Assembly: GCA_045600765.1 (NCBI GenBank)
Contig: JAZRYM010000030.1
Coordinates: forward strand, 1 to 8,750
Length of the DNA: 8,750 nt
Direction of reading: 5' to 3'
Source of the DNA: RGIG426 sp045600765
Lineage (GTDB): Bacteria; Bacillota; Clostridia; Oscillospirales; Acutalibacteraceae
Positions within the stretch are counted from its first letter, which is position 1. Each line of letters opens with the position of its first letter. Under the pieces are notes generated by a model that was not told the DNA's origin, ran no database searches, and saw only the letters and a program-made list of their open reading frames with translations. Position numbers and translations under genes: made by a program. Positions 1 to 5,534 of this stretch are shown in pieces.

Positions 1-30
1 CCGCAACCGTGAGGTTGCGGGAGTTTTTTA
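1..30 (+). terminator. Intrinsic terminator of a gene left of the window
   Basis: An 8-bp perfect stem (CCGCAACC at 1-8 and GGTTGCGG at 13-20) with a GTGA loop is followed by GAG and six T (24-29). The T-run on the right shows that it ends rightward transcription entering from outside the window. The stem may extend further left beyond the edge. Confidence 0.85.
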
Positions 31-66
31 GTGAAGAAGTAAGCGTGAATAGTGAAGACATAAGGT

Positions 67-81
67 GTCGGCTTCGCCGAC
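67..81. repeat. Small perfect hairpin GTCGGC-TTC-GCCGAC
   Basis: A 6-bp perfect inverted repeat has a TTC loop (arms 67-72 and 76-81). It has the same GGC-TTC-GCC core as the hairpin at 138-152 in the neighbouring repeat, so the two may belong to one repeat family. No T-run follows, so it is not a terminator. Confidence 0.5.
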
Positions 82-125
82 GGATTTTGCAGGTACCCCA
101 TTGGCAGGATGGTGAATTTTCGGAA

Positions 126-180
126 CACCTCATCCGTCACGGCTTCGCCGTGCCACCTTCCCCTCAAGGGGAAGGCTTGC
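126..180. repeat. Interspersed palindromic intergenic repeat
   Basis: Two perfect palindromes lie side by side. The first is CACGGC-TTC-GCCGTG (138-152) and the second is CTTCCCCT-CA-AGGGGAAG (157-174). They are preceded by CACCTCATCCGTC and followed by GCTTGC. From memory, this combination recurs many times between genes in gut Clostridia such as Ruminococcaceae relatives, and it gives rise to spurious short protein predictions containing PSPQGEG-like strings. No transposase is present. Its boundaries and copy number cannot be judged from one copy. Confidence 0.7.
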
Positions 181-213
181 TGACTGGGTTCGTTGCCGTC
201 GGTCGTTGCGGCA

Positions 214-636
214 TTACAAAGAGAGGTTAATGACCGTTTTGCCTTTTCGTTCTGCCAGCTCTTTGAACTGTGCTGCGCCGGAGGCGATGTGGTTTCTCAC
301 ATAGGTTACGACGAAATCCGCCTTGTCAATCATCCACCGATTGCGGTGGGTAATCGCAAAGCGTTTGGGGGCGGTTTCGATGCCGTCCGGCAGGATGGTA
401 TCGGCAACCTCCTCGTCGGGATTTTCCGGCATATAGGCAAGCACGACATAGTAGGTGATGTCGTGTGTTTTCGAAAGGTCTTTCAGCACGCGGCGCACCA
501 TCGAATCAAAGCCGCCGTTATTGCCGACATAAAACAATTTGACGTCGCGGTTTTCAATTAAATCTATCAGAGTCGTCCGCAAGGCCGGCTCTATTTCTTT
601 TGGGACAGAACGGTGCCCGAAAAAAGTACAGGTCAT
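214..636 (-). CDS. SLOG-family (DUF1273-like) Rossmann-fold protein, function unknown
   Basis: This 140-residue protein resembles the short SLOG / DUF1273-type proteins common in Clostridia. These are Rossmann-like folds related to DprA and LOG, predicted to bind a nucleotide or nucleotide-derived ligand. Visible features are a first beta strand ending in the GHR motif (residues 3-9), a glycine-rich GNNGGFD turn (38-44), a hydrophobic strand VVLAYMP (64-70), the conserved stretch ITHRNRWMIDKADFVVTYV (95-113), and a GAAQF helix start (120-124). I chose the start at 636 because AAAGGAG lies just upstream. An in-frame ATG 24 codons further up would run through the operator region. No membrane segment or signal peptide is seen. 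It is divergent from a small XRE regulator across a shared palindrome-rich spacer, so that regulator probably controls it. The ligand and role are unknown. Family assignment is fairly sure; function is not. Confidence 0.85.
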   Translation of the reverse strand: MTCTFFGHRSVPKEIEPALRTTLIDLIENRDVKLFYVGNNGGFDSMVRRVLKDLSKTHDITYYVVLAYMPENPDEEVADTILPDGIETAPKRFAITHRNRWMIDKADFVVTYVRNHIASGAAQFKELAERKGKTVINLSL

Positions 637-651
637 AAATACTTCTCCTTT

Positions 652-752
652 TGTGGGATATATCGTAATTGTGGCACGCTTTTTATAAAATTGCGATATA
701 TCCCACACGATTTATCGCAGATTCATTTACAATTTTATTGCGATATATCGCA
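652..752. promoter_or_regulatory. Four-copy palindromic operator cluster between divergent SLOG and XRE genes
   Basis: The 14-bp palindrome TGCGATATATCGCA is perfect at 739-752, ending beside the XRE gene's AGGAGG ribosome-binding site. Degenerate copies lie at 692-705 (one mismatch), 706-719 (three mismatches, directly abutting the previous one) and 654-667 (two mismatches). The copies at 652-670 and 689-707 also form a 19-nt inverted repeat with one mismatch and an 18-nt spacer. A possible -10 for the XRE gene is TACAAT (728-733). No good -35 is visible for either gene. The most likely role is binding of the adjacent XRE protein to repress both genes; this is inferred from position and symmetry. 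Confidence 0.75.
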
Positions 753-766
753 GGAGGGGGATTGTT

Positions 767-1009
767 ATGACGACAAAAGAGGCGATAGCACAACGCATCA
801 TTGACCTTTGCAACGAAAGAGATATTGCCGTTAATGCCTTGGCGAACATCTCGGGAGTTTCTCCCTCAACCGTTTACAGTATGTTGAACGAGAAAAGCAA
901 GAACCCCGGTGTTATCTCTATTAAGAAATTGTGTGACGGATTAGAAATCAGCGTTCGGGAATTCTTTGATTGCGCGTTGTTCGACAATTTGGAACAAGAA
1001 ATCAAATAA
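767..1009 (+). CDS. Small XRE-family (Cro/CI-type) transcriptional regulator
   Basis: This 80-residue protein consists almost entirely of one lambda-repressor-like helix-turn-helix domain. The HTH is ALANISGVSPSTVYSML at residues 25-41, followed by the ISIKKLCDGLEISVREFF helices (50-67) typical of this small clostridial XRE type. The start is set by a strong AGGAGGGGG sequence (752-760) six bases before the ATG. There is no ligand-binding or dimerisation extension apart from a short acidic tail. The gene is divergent from the SLOG gene. A perfect palindrome immediately upstream of its ribosome-binding site suggests autoregulation. It ends at its own terminator (1026-1059), so it is probably monocistronic. 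The HTH assignment is certain; the target sites are inferred from context. Confidence 0.92.
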   Translation: MTTKEAIAQRIIDLCNERDIAVNALANISGVSPSTVYSMLNEKSKNPGVISIKKLCDGLEISVREFFDCALFDNLEQEIK

Positions 1010-1025
1010 AACAATAACACGAAAA

Positions 1026-1059
1026 GCGTCTGCTTCTGAAAAGAGGCAGGCGTTTTTTG
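1026..1059 (+). terminator. Intrinsic terminator of the first XRE gene
   Basis: An 11-bp stem (1027-1037 with 1042-1052) containing two G-T wobbles has a GAAA loop and is followed by a run of six T. It lies 17 bases after the XRE stop codon. Read leftward, the same hairpin is followed by only four T, so it could be a weak terminator for the minus-strand promoter at 1108-1136. Confidence 0.88.
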
Positions 1060-1107
1060 TTTAGAATGGAGAGCATATGTATAAAGAAAAACACAAAAGA
1101 CGATAAT

Positions 1108-1136
1108 ATTATAATATTGCTCTATATAATAGTCAA
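1108..1136 (-). promoter_or_regulatory. Leftward sigma-A-like promoter without an obvious gene
   Basis: On the minus strand, TTGACT (plus positions 1131-1136) and TATAAT (1108-1113) are separated by exactly 17 bases. Transcription would start near 1101 and run left toward the terminator hairpin at 1026-1059. No convincing reading frame with a ribosome-binding site starts downstream. The product could be a short noncoding RNA of roughly 80 nt. The region is A+T-rich, so a chance match is possible. Confidence 0.5.
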
Positions 1137-1206
1137 GTGCTTTATAACGAGAGCGGCGCAACTTTCAATCTCCTCGTATAATAGTAGGAGAAAGGTGGTG
1201 TTGGTA

Positions 1207-1473
1207 ATGGCAAACGAATTTGAAAATCGAGATCGTTTTATTCAATTAGGCATCTCGATTGCCGCGCTTCGCAAAATGCGTGGATTATCCCAAGAGGCAC
1301 TTGCCGAAAAAGCGGGGATGAGTCGTTCACATCTCAGTGCCATTGAAGCACCAAATATTATTCGTCCGTTTTCCTTGGAAGTGTTGTTCAATATTGCGCG
1401 GGCATTGGATGTAGAACCCGGCGATTTATTAAACGCGACGATGTTCCCGGATACTGTTCTCAAAAAGAAATAA
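1207..1473 (+). CDS. Second XRE-family transcriptional regulator
   Basis: This 88-residue single-domain helix-turn-helix protein has an N-terminal segment FIQLGISIAALRKMRGLSQ (residues 11-29). The HTH proper follows (ALAEKAGMSRSHLSAIEAP, 31-49), then the closing helices with LEVLFNIARALDVEPGDLL (57-75). The IEAPN motif after the recognition helix is typical of a small clostridial XRE subgroup. The ATG at 1207 is preceded by AGGAG (1186-1190) and AAGGTGG (1192-1198). An upstream in-frame ATG at 1057 lies in the preceding terminator and is not credible. A TATAAT at 1177-1182 could be its -10, but it lies almost on the ribosome-binding site and has no -35. The gene ends at TAA, and the frame stays open for 18 more codons before a second TAA. 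Its target is unknown; it does not share the TGCGATATATCGCA palindrome upstream. Confidence 0.9.
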   Translation: MANEFENRDRFIQLGISIAALRKMRGLSQEALAEKAGMSRSHLSAIEAPNIIRPFSLEVLFNIARALDVEPGDLLNATMFPDTVLKKK

Positions 1474-1540
1474 GTCGAACTGTGGAATAAGTTTGTTGAA
1501 AAAGAACACGGAAAAATTCCGGAGGAATAATTTTGAAATA

Positions 1541-1568
1541 AAAAAGGCACCCGAGTGGGTGCCTTTTT
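1541..1568. terminator. Bidirectional intrinsic terminator between convergent genes
   Basis: A perfect 12-bp stem (AAAAAGGCACCC at 1541-1552, GGGTGCCTTTTT at 1557-1568) has a GAGT loop. T-runs occur on both strands. It therefore serves both the rightward second XRE gene and the leftward PTS IIC gene that stops at 1620. Confidence 0.93.
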
Positions 1569-1581
1569 GACGTTTATACGA

Positions 1582-1620
1582 AATCCCGCCGCCACGGGCG
1601 CGCGGCGGTGGGTGCGGGAT
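1582..1620. repeat. G+C-rich hairpin at the 3' end of the PTS IIC gene
   Basis: ATCCCGC near 1582-1588 pairs with GCGGGAT ending at 1620. Inside, CCGCCGC can pair with GCGGCGG, giving a strong interrupted stem that abuts the stop codon of the leftward gene. No good T-run follows on the minus strand. It may stabilise the 3' end of the transcript ahead of the terminator at 1541-1568. Confidence 0.5.
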
Positions 1621-2693
1621 TACAAATCCAATTTCATATCGCCTTTTTTAATCCAGCCGAGTTTGCGCATGGATTCGGAGAAGAAGAGCGAAAGCGCCGC
1701 GGGAGCGACAAAATACATCAAGAGAATTTCAAGCAGCGCGACCACCGACGACGTGCCCGCCGCGGTCATCTCCTGAAAGCCCATAATCGGGCCGACGAGG
1801 CCGGACGTGCCCATACCCGAGCCGCTCGGATTGTTGACGAGGTGGAATACGCAGGTGGAAATCGGGCCGAGAATGGCGGAGGCAAGCGTCGGTGGAATCC
1901 ATATAAGCGGGTGGCGGAAAATGTTCGGCACTTGGAGCATCGACGTGCCGATACCTTGCGCGATAAGCCCGCCCGTTTTGTTTTCGCGGAAACTGCTGAC
2001 GGCGAAGCCCATCATCTGCGCCGCGCAACCGACGGCGGCGGCACCGGCGGCGATGCCGGACAGACCGAGCATAATGCCGAGAGCGGCGGAACTAATCGGC
2101 AGGGTGAGGGCGAGACCCATCAGCGTGGCGACCAAAATCCCCATCAGGAACGGCTGGTTTTCGGTGGCGGCTTCAATCATTCCGCCCACCATCGTCATAA
2201 ACGCCGACACCGACGGGCCGATGAGAAGTCCCACCGTGCCGCCGCTTAAAATACAGGTCAGCGGGGTAACGAGGATGTCGATTTTTGTCTTTTCGGACAC
2301 GAGCGAGCCGAGTTCAATCGCCACATAGGCGGCGACAAATGCGCCGAGCGGTTCACCCGGCGTGCCGAAAGTGACCGTGCCCGTGCCGGCAAGAAGCGGG
2401 CTTGCGAATGCGCCGATAAGGCCCGCCACCGCACCGGATGCGGTGACGAGGGGAGAGGCGTTGTATTTGCGCGCAACACCGATGCCGATGCCGGCACCCA
2501 TCGCGGTTTTGGCGACCGATGCCATCAGCCCAATCCACGCGCCGACCGTCACCCACACGCCGCCGATAGCGGCGACGAGGGTCGCAACCTGCGCCAAAAT
2601 CGTGCCGATGATAAGGGTGGCGAACAGTCCCGATGCCATACCGGAAAATCCGTCGATAAAGAGGTGTTTTGCGTAATTTTTGAGGAATTTCAT
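1620..2693 (-). CDS. Orphan PTS EIIC-like membrane protein (PfoR-type, PTS_EIIC_2 family)
   Basis: This 357-residue, very hydrophobic protein resembles the PTS_EIIC_2 / PfoR-like family of stand-alone IIC-type permeases. About nine or ten membrane segments can be read. They include residues 17-40, 48-73, 81-98, 115-132, 140-172, 181-210, 212-232, 262-285 and 315-338. The loop TFGTPGEPLG (108-117) and the segment NNPSGSGMGTSGLVGP (287-302) look like conserved substrate-region loops. A phosphorylatable IIA or IIB domain is absent both from the protein and from the visible neighbourhood. It is therefore unclear whether it transports a sugar, acts with distant PTS proteins, or has the regulatory role reported for PfoR. 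The start at 2693 follows GGGAGGGG; an ATG 12 codons earlier lacks this. A strong promoter lies at 2728-2756 and the shared terminator at 1541-1568. Family is confident; substrate is unknown. Confidence 0.85.
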   Translation of the reverse strand: MKFLKNYAKHLFIDGFSGMASGLFATLIIGTILAQVATLVAAIGGVWVTVGAWIGLMASVAKTAMGAGIGIGVARKYNASPLVTASGAVAGLIGAFASPLLAGTGTVTFGTPGEPLGAFVAAYVAIELGSLVSEKTKIDILVTPLTCILSGGTVGLLIGPSVSAFMTMVGGMIEAATENQPFLMGILVATLMGLALTLPISSAALGIMLGLSGIAAGAAAVGCAAQMMGFAVSSFRENKTGGLIAQGIGTSMLQVPNIFRHPLIWIPPTLASAILGPISTCVFHLVNNPSGSGMGTSGLVGPIMGFQEMTAAGTSSVVALLEILLMYFVAPAALSLFFSESMRKLGWIKKGDMKLDL

Positions 2694-2727
2694 CGAAATC
2701 CCCTCCCGAAAATTCAAGATTAGTTGC

Positions 2728-2756
2728 ATTATAAAGGCTTTTTAAGGTCACGTCAA
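2728..2756 (-). promoter_or_regulatory. Sigma-A promoter of the PTS IIC-like gene
   Basis: On the minus strand, TTGACG (plus 2751-2756) and TATAAT (2728-2733) are separated by 17 bases. The expected start is near 2721, giving a leader of about 28 bases before the ATG at 2693. The match is close to consensus and correctly placed. Confidence 0.85.
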
Positions 2757-2785
2757 GGCTTTTTTGAAAAAAGCAAAAAAATCTG

Positions 2786-2814
2786 TTGACAAACAGGGGA
2801 AAGTACAGTATAAT
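2786..2814 (+). promoter_or_regulatory. Consensus sigma-A promoter of tRNA-Pro
   Basis: TTGACA (2786-2791) and TATAAT (2809-2814) are separated by exactly 17 bases, a perfect consensus pair. The expected start is near 2821, about 23 bases before the mature tRNA. Such strength is typical of a lone tRNA gene. Confidence 0.93.
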
Positions 2815-2843
2815 AACAAGGCTGTGTAAAAACAGACCCATAA

Positions 2844-2920
2844 CGGGGTGTGGCGAAGTTTGGTATCGCGCTTGGTTCGGGACCAAGAGGCCTCGGGTTC
2901 AAATCCCGACACTCCGACCA
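2844..2920 (+). tRNA. tRNA-Pro (anticodon CGG)
   Basis: The 77-nt gene folds as a standard cloverleaf. The acceptor strand CGGGGTG pairs with CACTCCG, with one G-T wobble. The anticodon stem CTTGG/CCAAG encloses the loop TTCGGGA, so the anticodon is CGG and reads CCG proline codons. The T arm is CGGG-TTCAAAT-CCCG. The first base C is typical of bacterial tRNA-Pro, and the 3' CCA (2918-2920) is encoded. It is a single-gene unit with its own promoter and terminator. Confidence 0.96.
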
Positions 2921-2922
2921 AC

Positions 2923-2960
2923 AAAAACCTCCTTTTGTCGAAAGACAAAAGGAGGTTTTT
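2923..2960 (+). terminator. Terminator of tRNA-Pro with a 17-bp perfect stem
   Basis: The left arm (2923-2939) and right arm (2944-2960) are perfectly complementary over 17 bp around a GAAA loop, ending in five T. It starts three bases after the tRNA CCA. Symmetric A and T ends mean it could also stop leftward transcription. Confidence 0.93.
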
Positions 2961-2963
2961 GAA

Positions 2964-3070
2964 TGATGTGTTCCGCTTCGCGGCACGGGATGTGCACTTC
3001 GTGTGTGCTGTTCGCCTACGGCGAGTGATGTGCCTGCGGGCGTGATAAGATACAAGGCTTCGCTTTGATA
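2964..3070. repeat. Tandem array of small hairpins separated by TGATGTG-like linkers
   Basis: Five short stem-loops follow each other. They are CCGC-TTC-GCGG (2973-2983), GCAC...GTGC (2994-3008), TCGCC-TAC-GGCGA (3012-3024), GCC...GGC (3032-3041) and AAGGC-TTC-GCTTT (3054-3066). TGATGTG, GGATGTG or TGATA linkers separate them. No gene is visible here. It resembles the hairpin-cluster intergenic repeats that I recall from Clostridia. None of the hairpins is followed by a T-run. Confidence 0.6.
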
Positions 3071-3115
3071 ATAAAATTCCTTACAACACTCCGGCCGCAA
3101 AAACTCGTTATCCCC

Positions 3116-3143
3116 TTGACAAAACAAAAAAACGGTGTATTAT
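3116..3143 (+). promoter_or_regulatory. Sigma-A promoter of the pfl operon
   Basis: TTGACA (3116-3121) and TATTAT (3138-3143) are separated by 16 bases. The predicted start is near 3150, immediately before the structured leader, so the whole riboswitch-like element would be transcribed ahead of pflB. Confidence 0.85.
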
Positions 3144-3159
3144 AGTAAGTAATTACAAT

Positions 3160-3238
3160 ATAAAAACCCATACGGTGCTGACGGAATGTGAATTAACACA
3201 ATGTGCCGGTTGGGGATTTTATGCCGACCGTCTGGGCA
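3160..3238 (+). ncRNA. ZTP (ZMP/ZTP, pfl-motif) riboswitch aptamer, candidate
   Basis: Several ZTP hallmarks are present in order. The conserved CTGACGGAA lies at 3178-3186. P2 is TGTG-AATTAA-CACA (3187-3200). A P3 hairpin follows (TGCC 3222-3225 with GGCA 3235-3238), with the characteristic CCGTCTGGGCA string (3228-3238). The P3 loop CCGTC (3228-3232) is perfectly complementary to GACGG (3180-3184), as expected for the ZTP pseudoknot. An imperfect P1 pairs ATAAAA, CCC and CGG (3160-3175) with CCG, GGG and TTTTAT (3206-3222). The linker between P2 and P1 does not match the usual GGGGA position well, which lowers confidence. The position before pflB is a known context for this RNA class, which is named after pfl genes. 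It senses the purine intermediate ZMP/ZTP, a signal of 10-formyl-tetrahydrofolate shortage. Confidence 0.75.
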
Positions 3239-3268
3239 ACTCTGGTGTATTCAGGGCTGCCCTTTTTT
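3234..3268 (+). terminator. Regulatory terminator in the pflB leader (riboswitch expression platform)
   Basis: The left arm 3234-3244 pairs with 3252-3262 (one A-C mismatch, one G-T wobble), followed by six T (3263-3268). The left arm begins with GGGCA, which is also the 3' strand of the aptamer P3 stem. P3 and the terminator are therefore mutually exclusive. This predicts that ligand binding stabilises P3 and lets transcription continue into pflB. Confidence 0.82.
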
Positions 3269-3305
3269 ATTTGCATTTATCGAAAACAAAGGGAGGAAAA
3301 TCAGT

Positions 3306-5534
3306 ATGCATTTTGAACAGTGGAACGGATTTACCGAGGGCGAATGGCAGGAAAGCATCAACGTTCGTGACTTCATTGACAAAAACTATACCCCGTATTT
3401 CGGCGATAGCTCGTTTTTGAAAGGAGCGACCGAACGCACGAAAAAAGCGCTTGCCGAACTGGAACGGTTGAAAAAACTGGAACAGGAAAACGGCGGCGTT
3501 CTCTCGATTGATACCACCACGGTTTCCTCTCTTTGCAACTATAAACCCGGCTATCTCACCGACTCCGATATTATCGTCGGACTGCAAACCGATGCGCCGC
3601 TCACGCGCGGTGTCAACCCGTTCGGCGGTATTCGTATGGCGCGCGCCGCTTGCGAGGCATACGGCTACAAGCTCGGCGAACAAATTGAGGAGTTTTTCAC
3701 CTATCGCACCACCCACAACGACGGTGTGTTCCGCGTGTATACCGACGAGATGAAAGCCGCGCGCCATTGCGCGCTTTTGACCGGACTCCCCGATGCTTAC
3801 GGGCGGGGACGGATTATCGGTGACTACCGCCGCGTGGCGCTGTACGGTATCGATTTTCTTATTGAGGAAAAGAAAAAGGACAAAGCCAAACTCGGCGACA
3901 ATCTGATGGATGTGGAGAACATCCGTCTGCTTGAAGAACTGTATCAGCAGATTAACTTCCTCGGCAAATTGAAAGAGATGGCGGCGATGTACGGGTTTGA
4001 CATTTCCAAGCCGGCGGCGAACGCCCGCGAAGCCATCCAGTGGACGTATTTCGGCTACCTTGCCACCAACAAGGAGCAAAACGGCGCGGCGATGTCGTTC
4101 GGCAGAACCGCCACCTTCTTTGATATTTACATCGAACGCGATATGAAAGCGGGTCGTCTTACCGAAGAAGAAGCGCAGGAGCTGATTGATGATTTGGTTC
4201 TGAAACTGCGCTGTGCCCGTCATCTCCGCACACCCGAGTACAACGAACTGTTCGGCGGCGACCCTATGTGGATTACCGAGGGTATCGGCGGCATGAATTT
4301 GAACCACAAACCCCTTGTCACCAAGTCGTCGTTCCGTATGTTGAACACCCTCTACAACCTCGGCCCGGCGCCGGAACCGAACCTCACGGTTTTGTGGAGC
4401 CACGCGCTTCCCGAGGGATTTAAGCGGTTCTGTGCAAAGGTTTCCTGCGACACCGATGCCATTCAGTACGAGAACGACGACCTTATGCGTCCGCGTTTTG
4501 GCGACGATTACGCGATTGCCTGCTGTGTTTCGGCGATGAAAGTCGGCAAACAGATGCAGTTTTTCGGTGCGCGCACCAACCTTGTCAAACTGCTCTTGAT
4601 TGCCATCAACGGCGGCGTGGATAACGTGTTCGGTACGCATATCGGGCCGCAAATGGGCCCGATGGAGGACGAAGTGCTCGATTACACCAAGGTGATGGAG
4701 CGGTTTAATATTTACCTCGAATGGCTTTGTCATCTCTATGTCAACACGATGAACTGTATCCACTATATGCACGACAAGTACGCCTACGAAAAGACCCAAA
4801 TGGCGCTGCACGACACCGACGTGGAACGGCTGATGGCGTTTGGTGTGGCGGGACTTTCCGTCATCACCGACTCCCTTTCCGCTATCAAGTACGCCACGGT
4901 CAAACCCATTCGTGACGAGAACGGTATCATTGTCGATTTTGAGACAATCGGCGATTTCCCGAAATACGGCAACGACGACGACCGCGTGGATGAAATTGCC
5001 GAGAATATGCTCGTGCGGGTACGTACCGAACTGAGAAAAACGCCCGCCTATCGCAACGCGCGCCACACGCTTTCCGCTTTGACAATCACCTCCAACGTGG
5101 TGTACGGGAAAAAGACCGGTGCCACGCCCGACGGACGAAAGAAAGGTGAGCCGTTTGCGCCCGGTGCCAACCCGATGCACGGCCGTGAACACAACGGTGC
5201 GCTGGCGTCGCTGAACTCGGTTTCCAAGCTCCCGTACTCCTCTGCCGCCGACGGCATTTCCAACACTTTCTCGATTATCCCCGATGCGCTCGGCAAAACG
5301 GAGCAGGAGCGGGTGGAAAATCTGGTCACTATCCTTGACGGGTATTTCCTGAACGATGCTCACCACATCAACGTCAATGTGATGAATCGGGAAACCTTGC
5401 TTGATGCCTACGAAAATCCTGAAAAATACCCGAACCTCACCATCCGCGTTTCCGGCTATGCGGTCAATTTCTGCAAACTTTCCAAGGAACAGCAGCGCGA
5501 AGTGATTATGCGCACGTTCCACGCCGCTCTCTGA
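3306..5534 (+). CDS. pflB: Formate C-acetyltransferase (pyruvate formate-lyase)
   Basis: The enzyme converts pyruvate and CoA to acetyl-CoA and formate in the cytoplasm under anaerobic conditions, using a glycyl radical. The 742-residue length is normal for the family. The catalytic cysteine pair is Cys406-Cys407 within IACCVSAMKVGKQMQFFGAR. The radical-bearing glycine is Gly717 in the motif RVSGYAVNF near the C terminus. The N-terminal part carries the typical GGIRMA (107-112) and THNDGVFRVYTDEM (136-149) stretches. The start at 3306 follows GGGAGG at about eight bases. Upstream in-frame ATGs lie inside the leader terminator and are rejected. The stop overlaps the start of pflA, so the two form an operon. 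Expression is predicted to be controlled by the leader riboswitch and terminator. No key residue is missing. Confidence 0.98.
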   Translation: MHFEQWNGFTEGEWQESINVRDFIDKNYTPYFGDSSFLKGATERTKKALAELERLKKLEQENGGVLSIDTTTVSSLCNYKPGYLTDSDIIVGLQTDAPLTRGVNPFGGIRMARAACEAYGYKLGEQIEEFFTYRTTHNDGVFRVYTDEMKAARHCALLTGLPDAYGRGRIIGDYRRVALYGIDFLIEEKKKDKAKLGDNLMDVENIRLLEELYQQINFLGKLKEMAAMYGFDISKPAANAREAIQWTYFGYLATNKEQNGAAMSFGRTATFFDIYIERDMKAGRLTEEEAQELIDDLVLKLRCARHLRTPEYNELFGGDPMWITEGIGGMNLNHKPLVTKSSFRMLNTLYNLGPAPEPNLTVLWSHALPEGFKRFCAKVSCDTDAIQYENDDLMRPRFGDDYAIACCVSAMKVGKQMQFFGARTNLVKLLLIAINGGVDNVFGTHIGPQMGPMEDEVLDYTKVMERFNIYLEWLCHLYVNTMNCIHYMHDKYAYEKTQMALHDTDVERLMAFGVAGLSVITDSLSAIKYATVKPIRDENGIIVDFETIGDFPKYGNDDDRVDEIAENMLVRVRTELRKTPAYRNARHTLSALTITSNVVYGKKTGATPDGRKKGEPFAPGANPMHGREHNGALASLNSVSKLPYSSAADGISNTFSIIPDALGKTEQERVENLVTILDGYFLNDAHHINVNVMNRETLLDAYENPEKYPNLTIRVSGYAVNFCKLSKEQQREVIMRTFHAAL

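Noticed and set aside
9..230. A 73-codon plus-strand frame at the left edge
   Set aside because: It starts inside the terminator loop and translates the interspersed repeat (PSPQGEG-like string), a known type of artefact.
637..708. A 24-codon N-terminal extension of the SLOG gene
   Set aside because: It runs through the operator palindromes, while the start at 636 has an AAAGGAG site and begins directly at the first beta strand of the fold.
874..1161. A 95-codon minus-strand frame over the XRE terminator
   Set aside because: It lacks a ribosome-binding site, spans a terminator and overlaps a solid XRE gene. Its start lies upstream of the only good minus-strand promoter.
1608..2249. A 213-codon plus-strand frame opposite the PTS IIC gene
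   Set aside because: It has the low-complexity, Arg/Gly/His-rich composition of a shadow frame and no ribosome-binding site. The minus strand encodes a coherent membrane protein.
2748..2948. A minus-strand frame across tRNA-Pro
   Set aside because: It contains the familiar GVSGFEPEASW-type string produced by translating the reverse strand of a tRNA gene, so it is spurious.
3267..5522. A 751-codon open frame antisense to pflB
   Set aside because: It is a mirror of pflB codon usage. It has no recognisable domain, and the pflB frame has all its catalytic residues intact.
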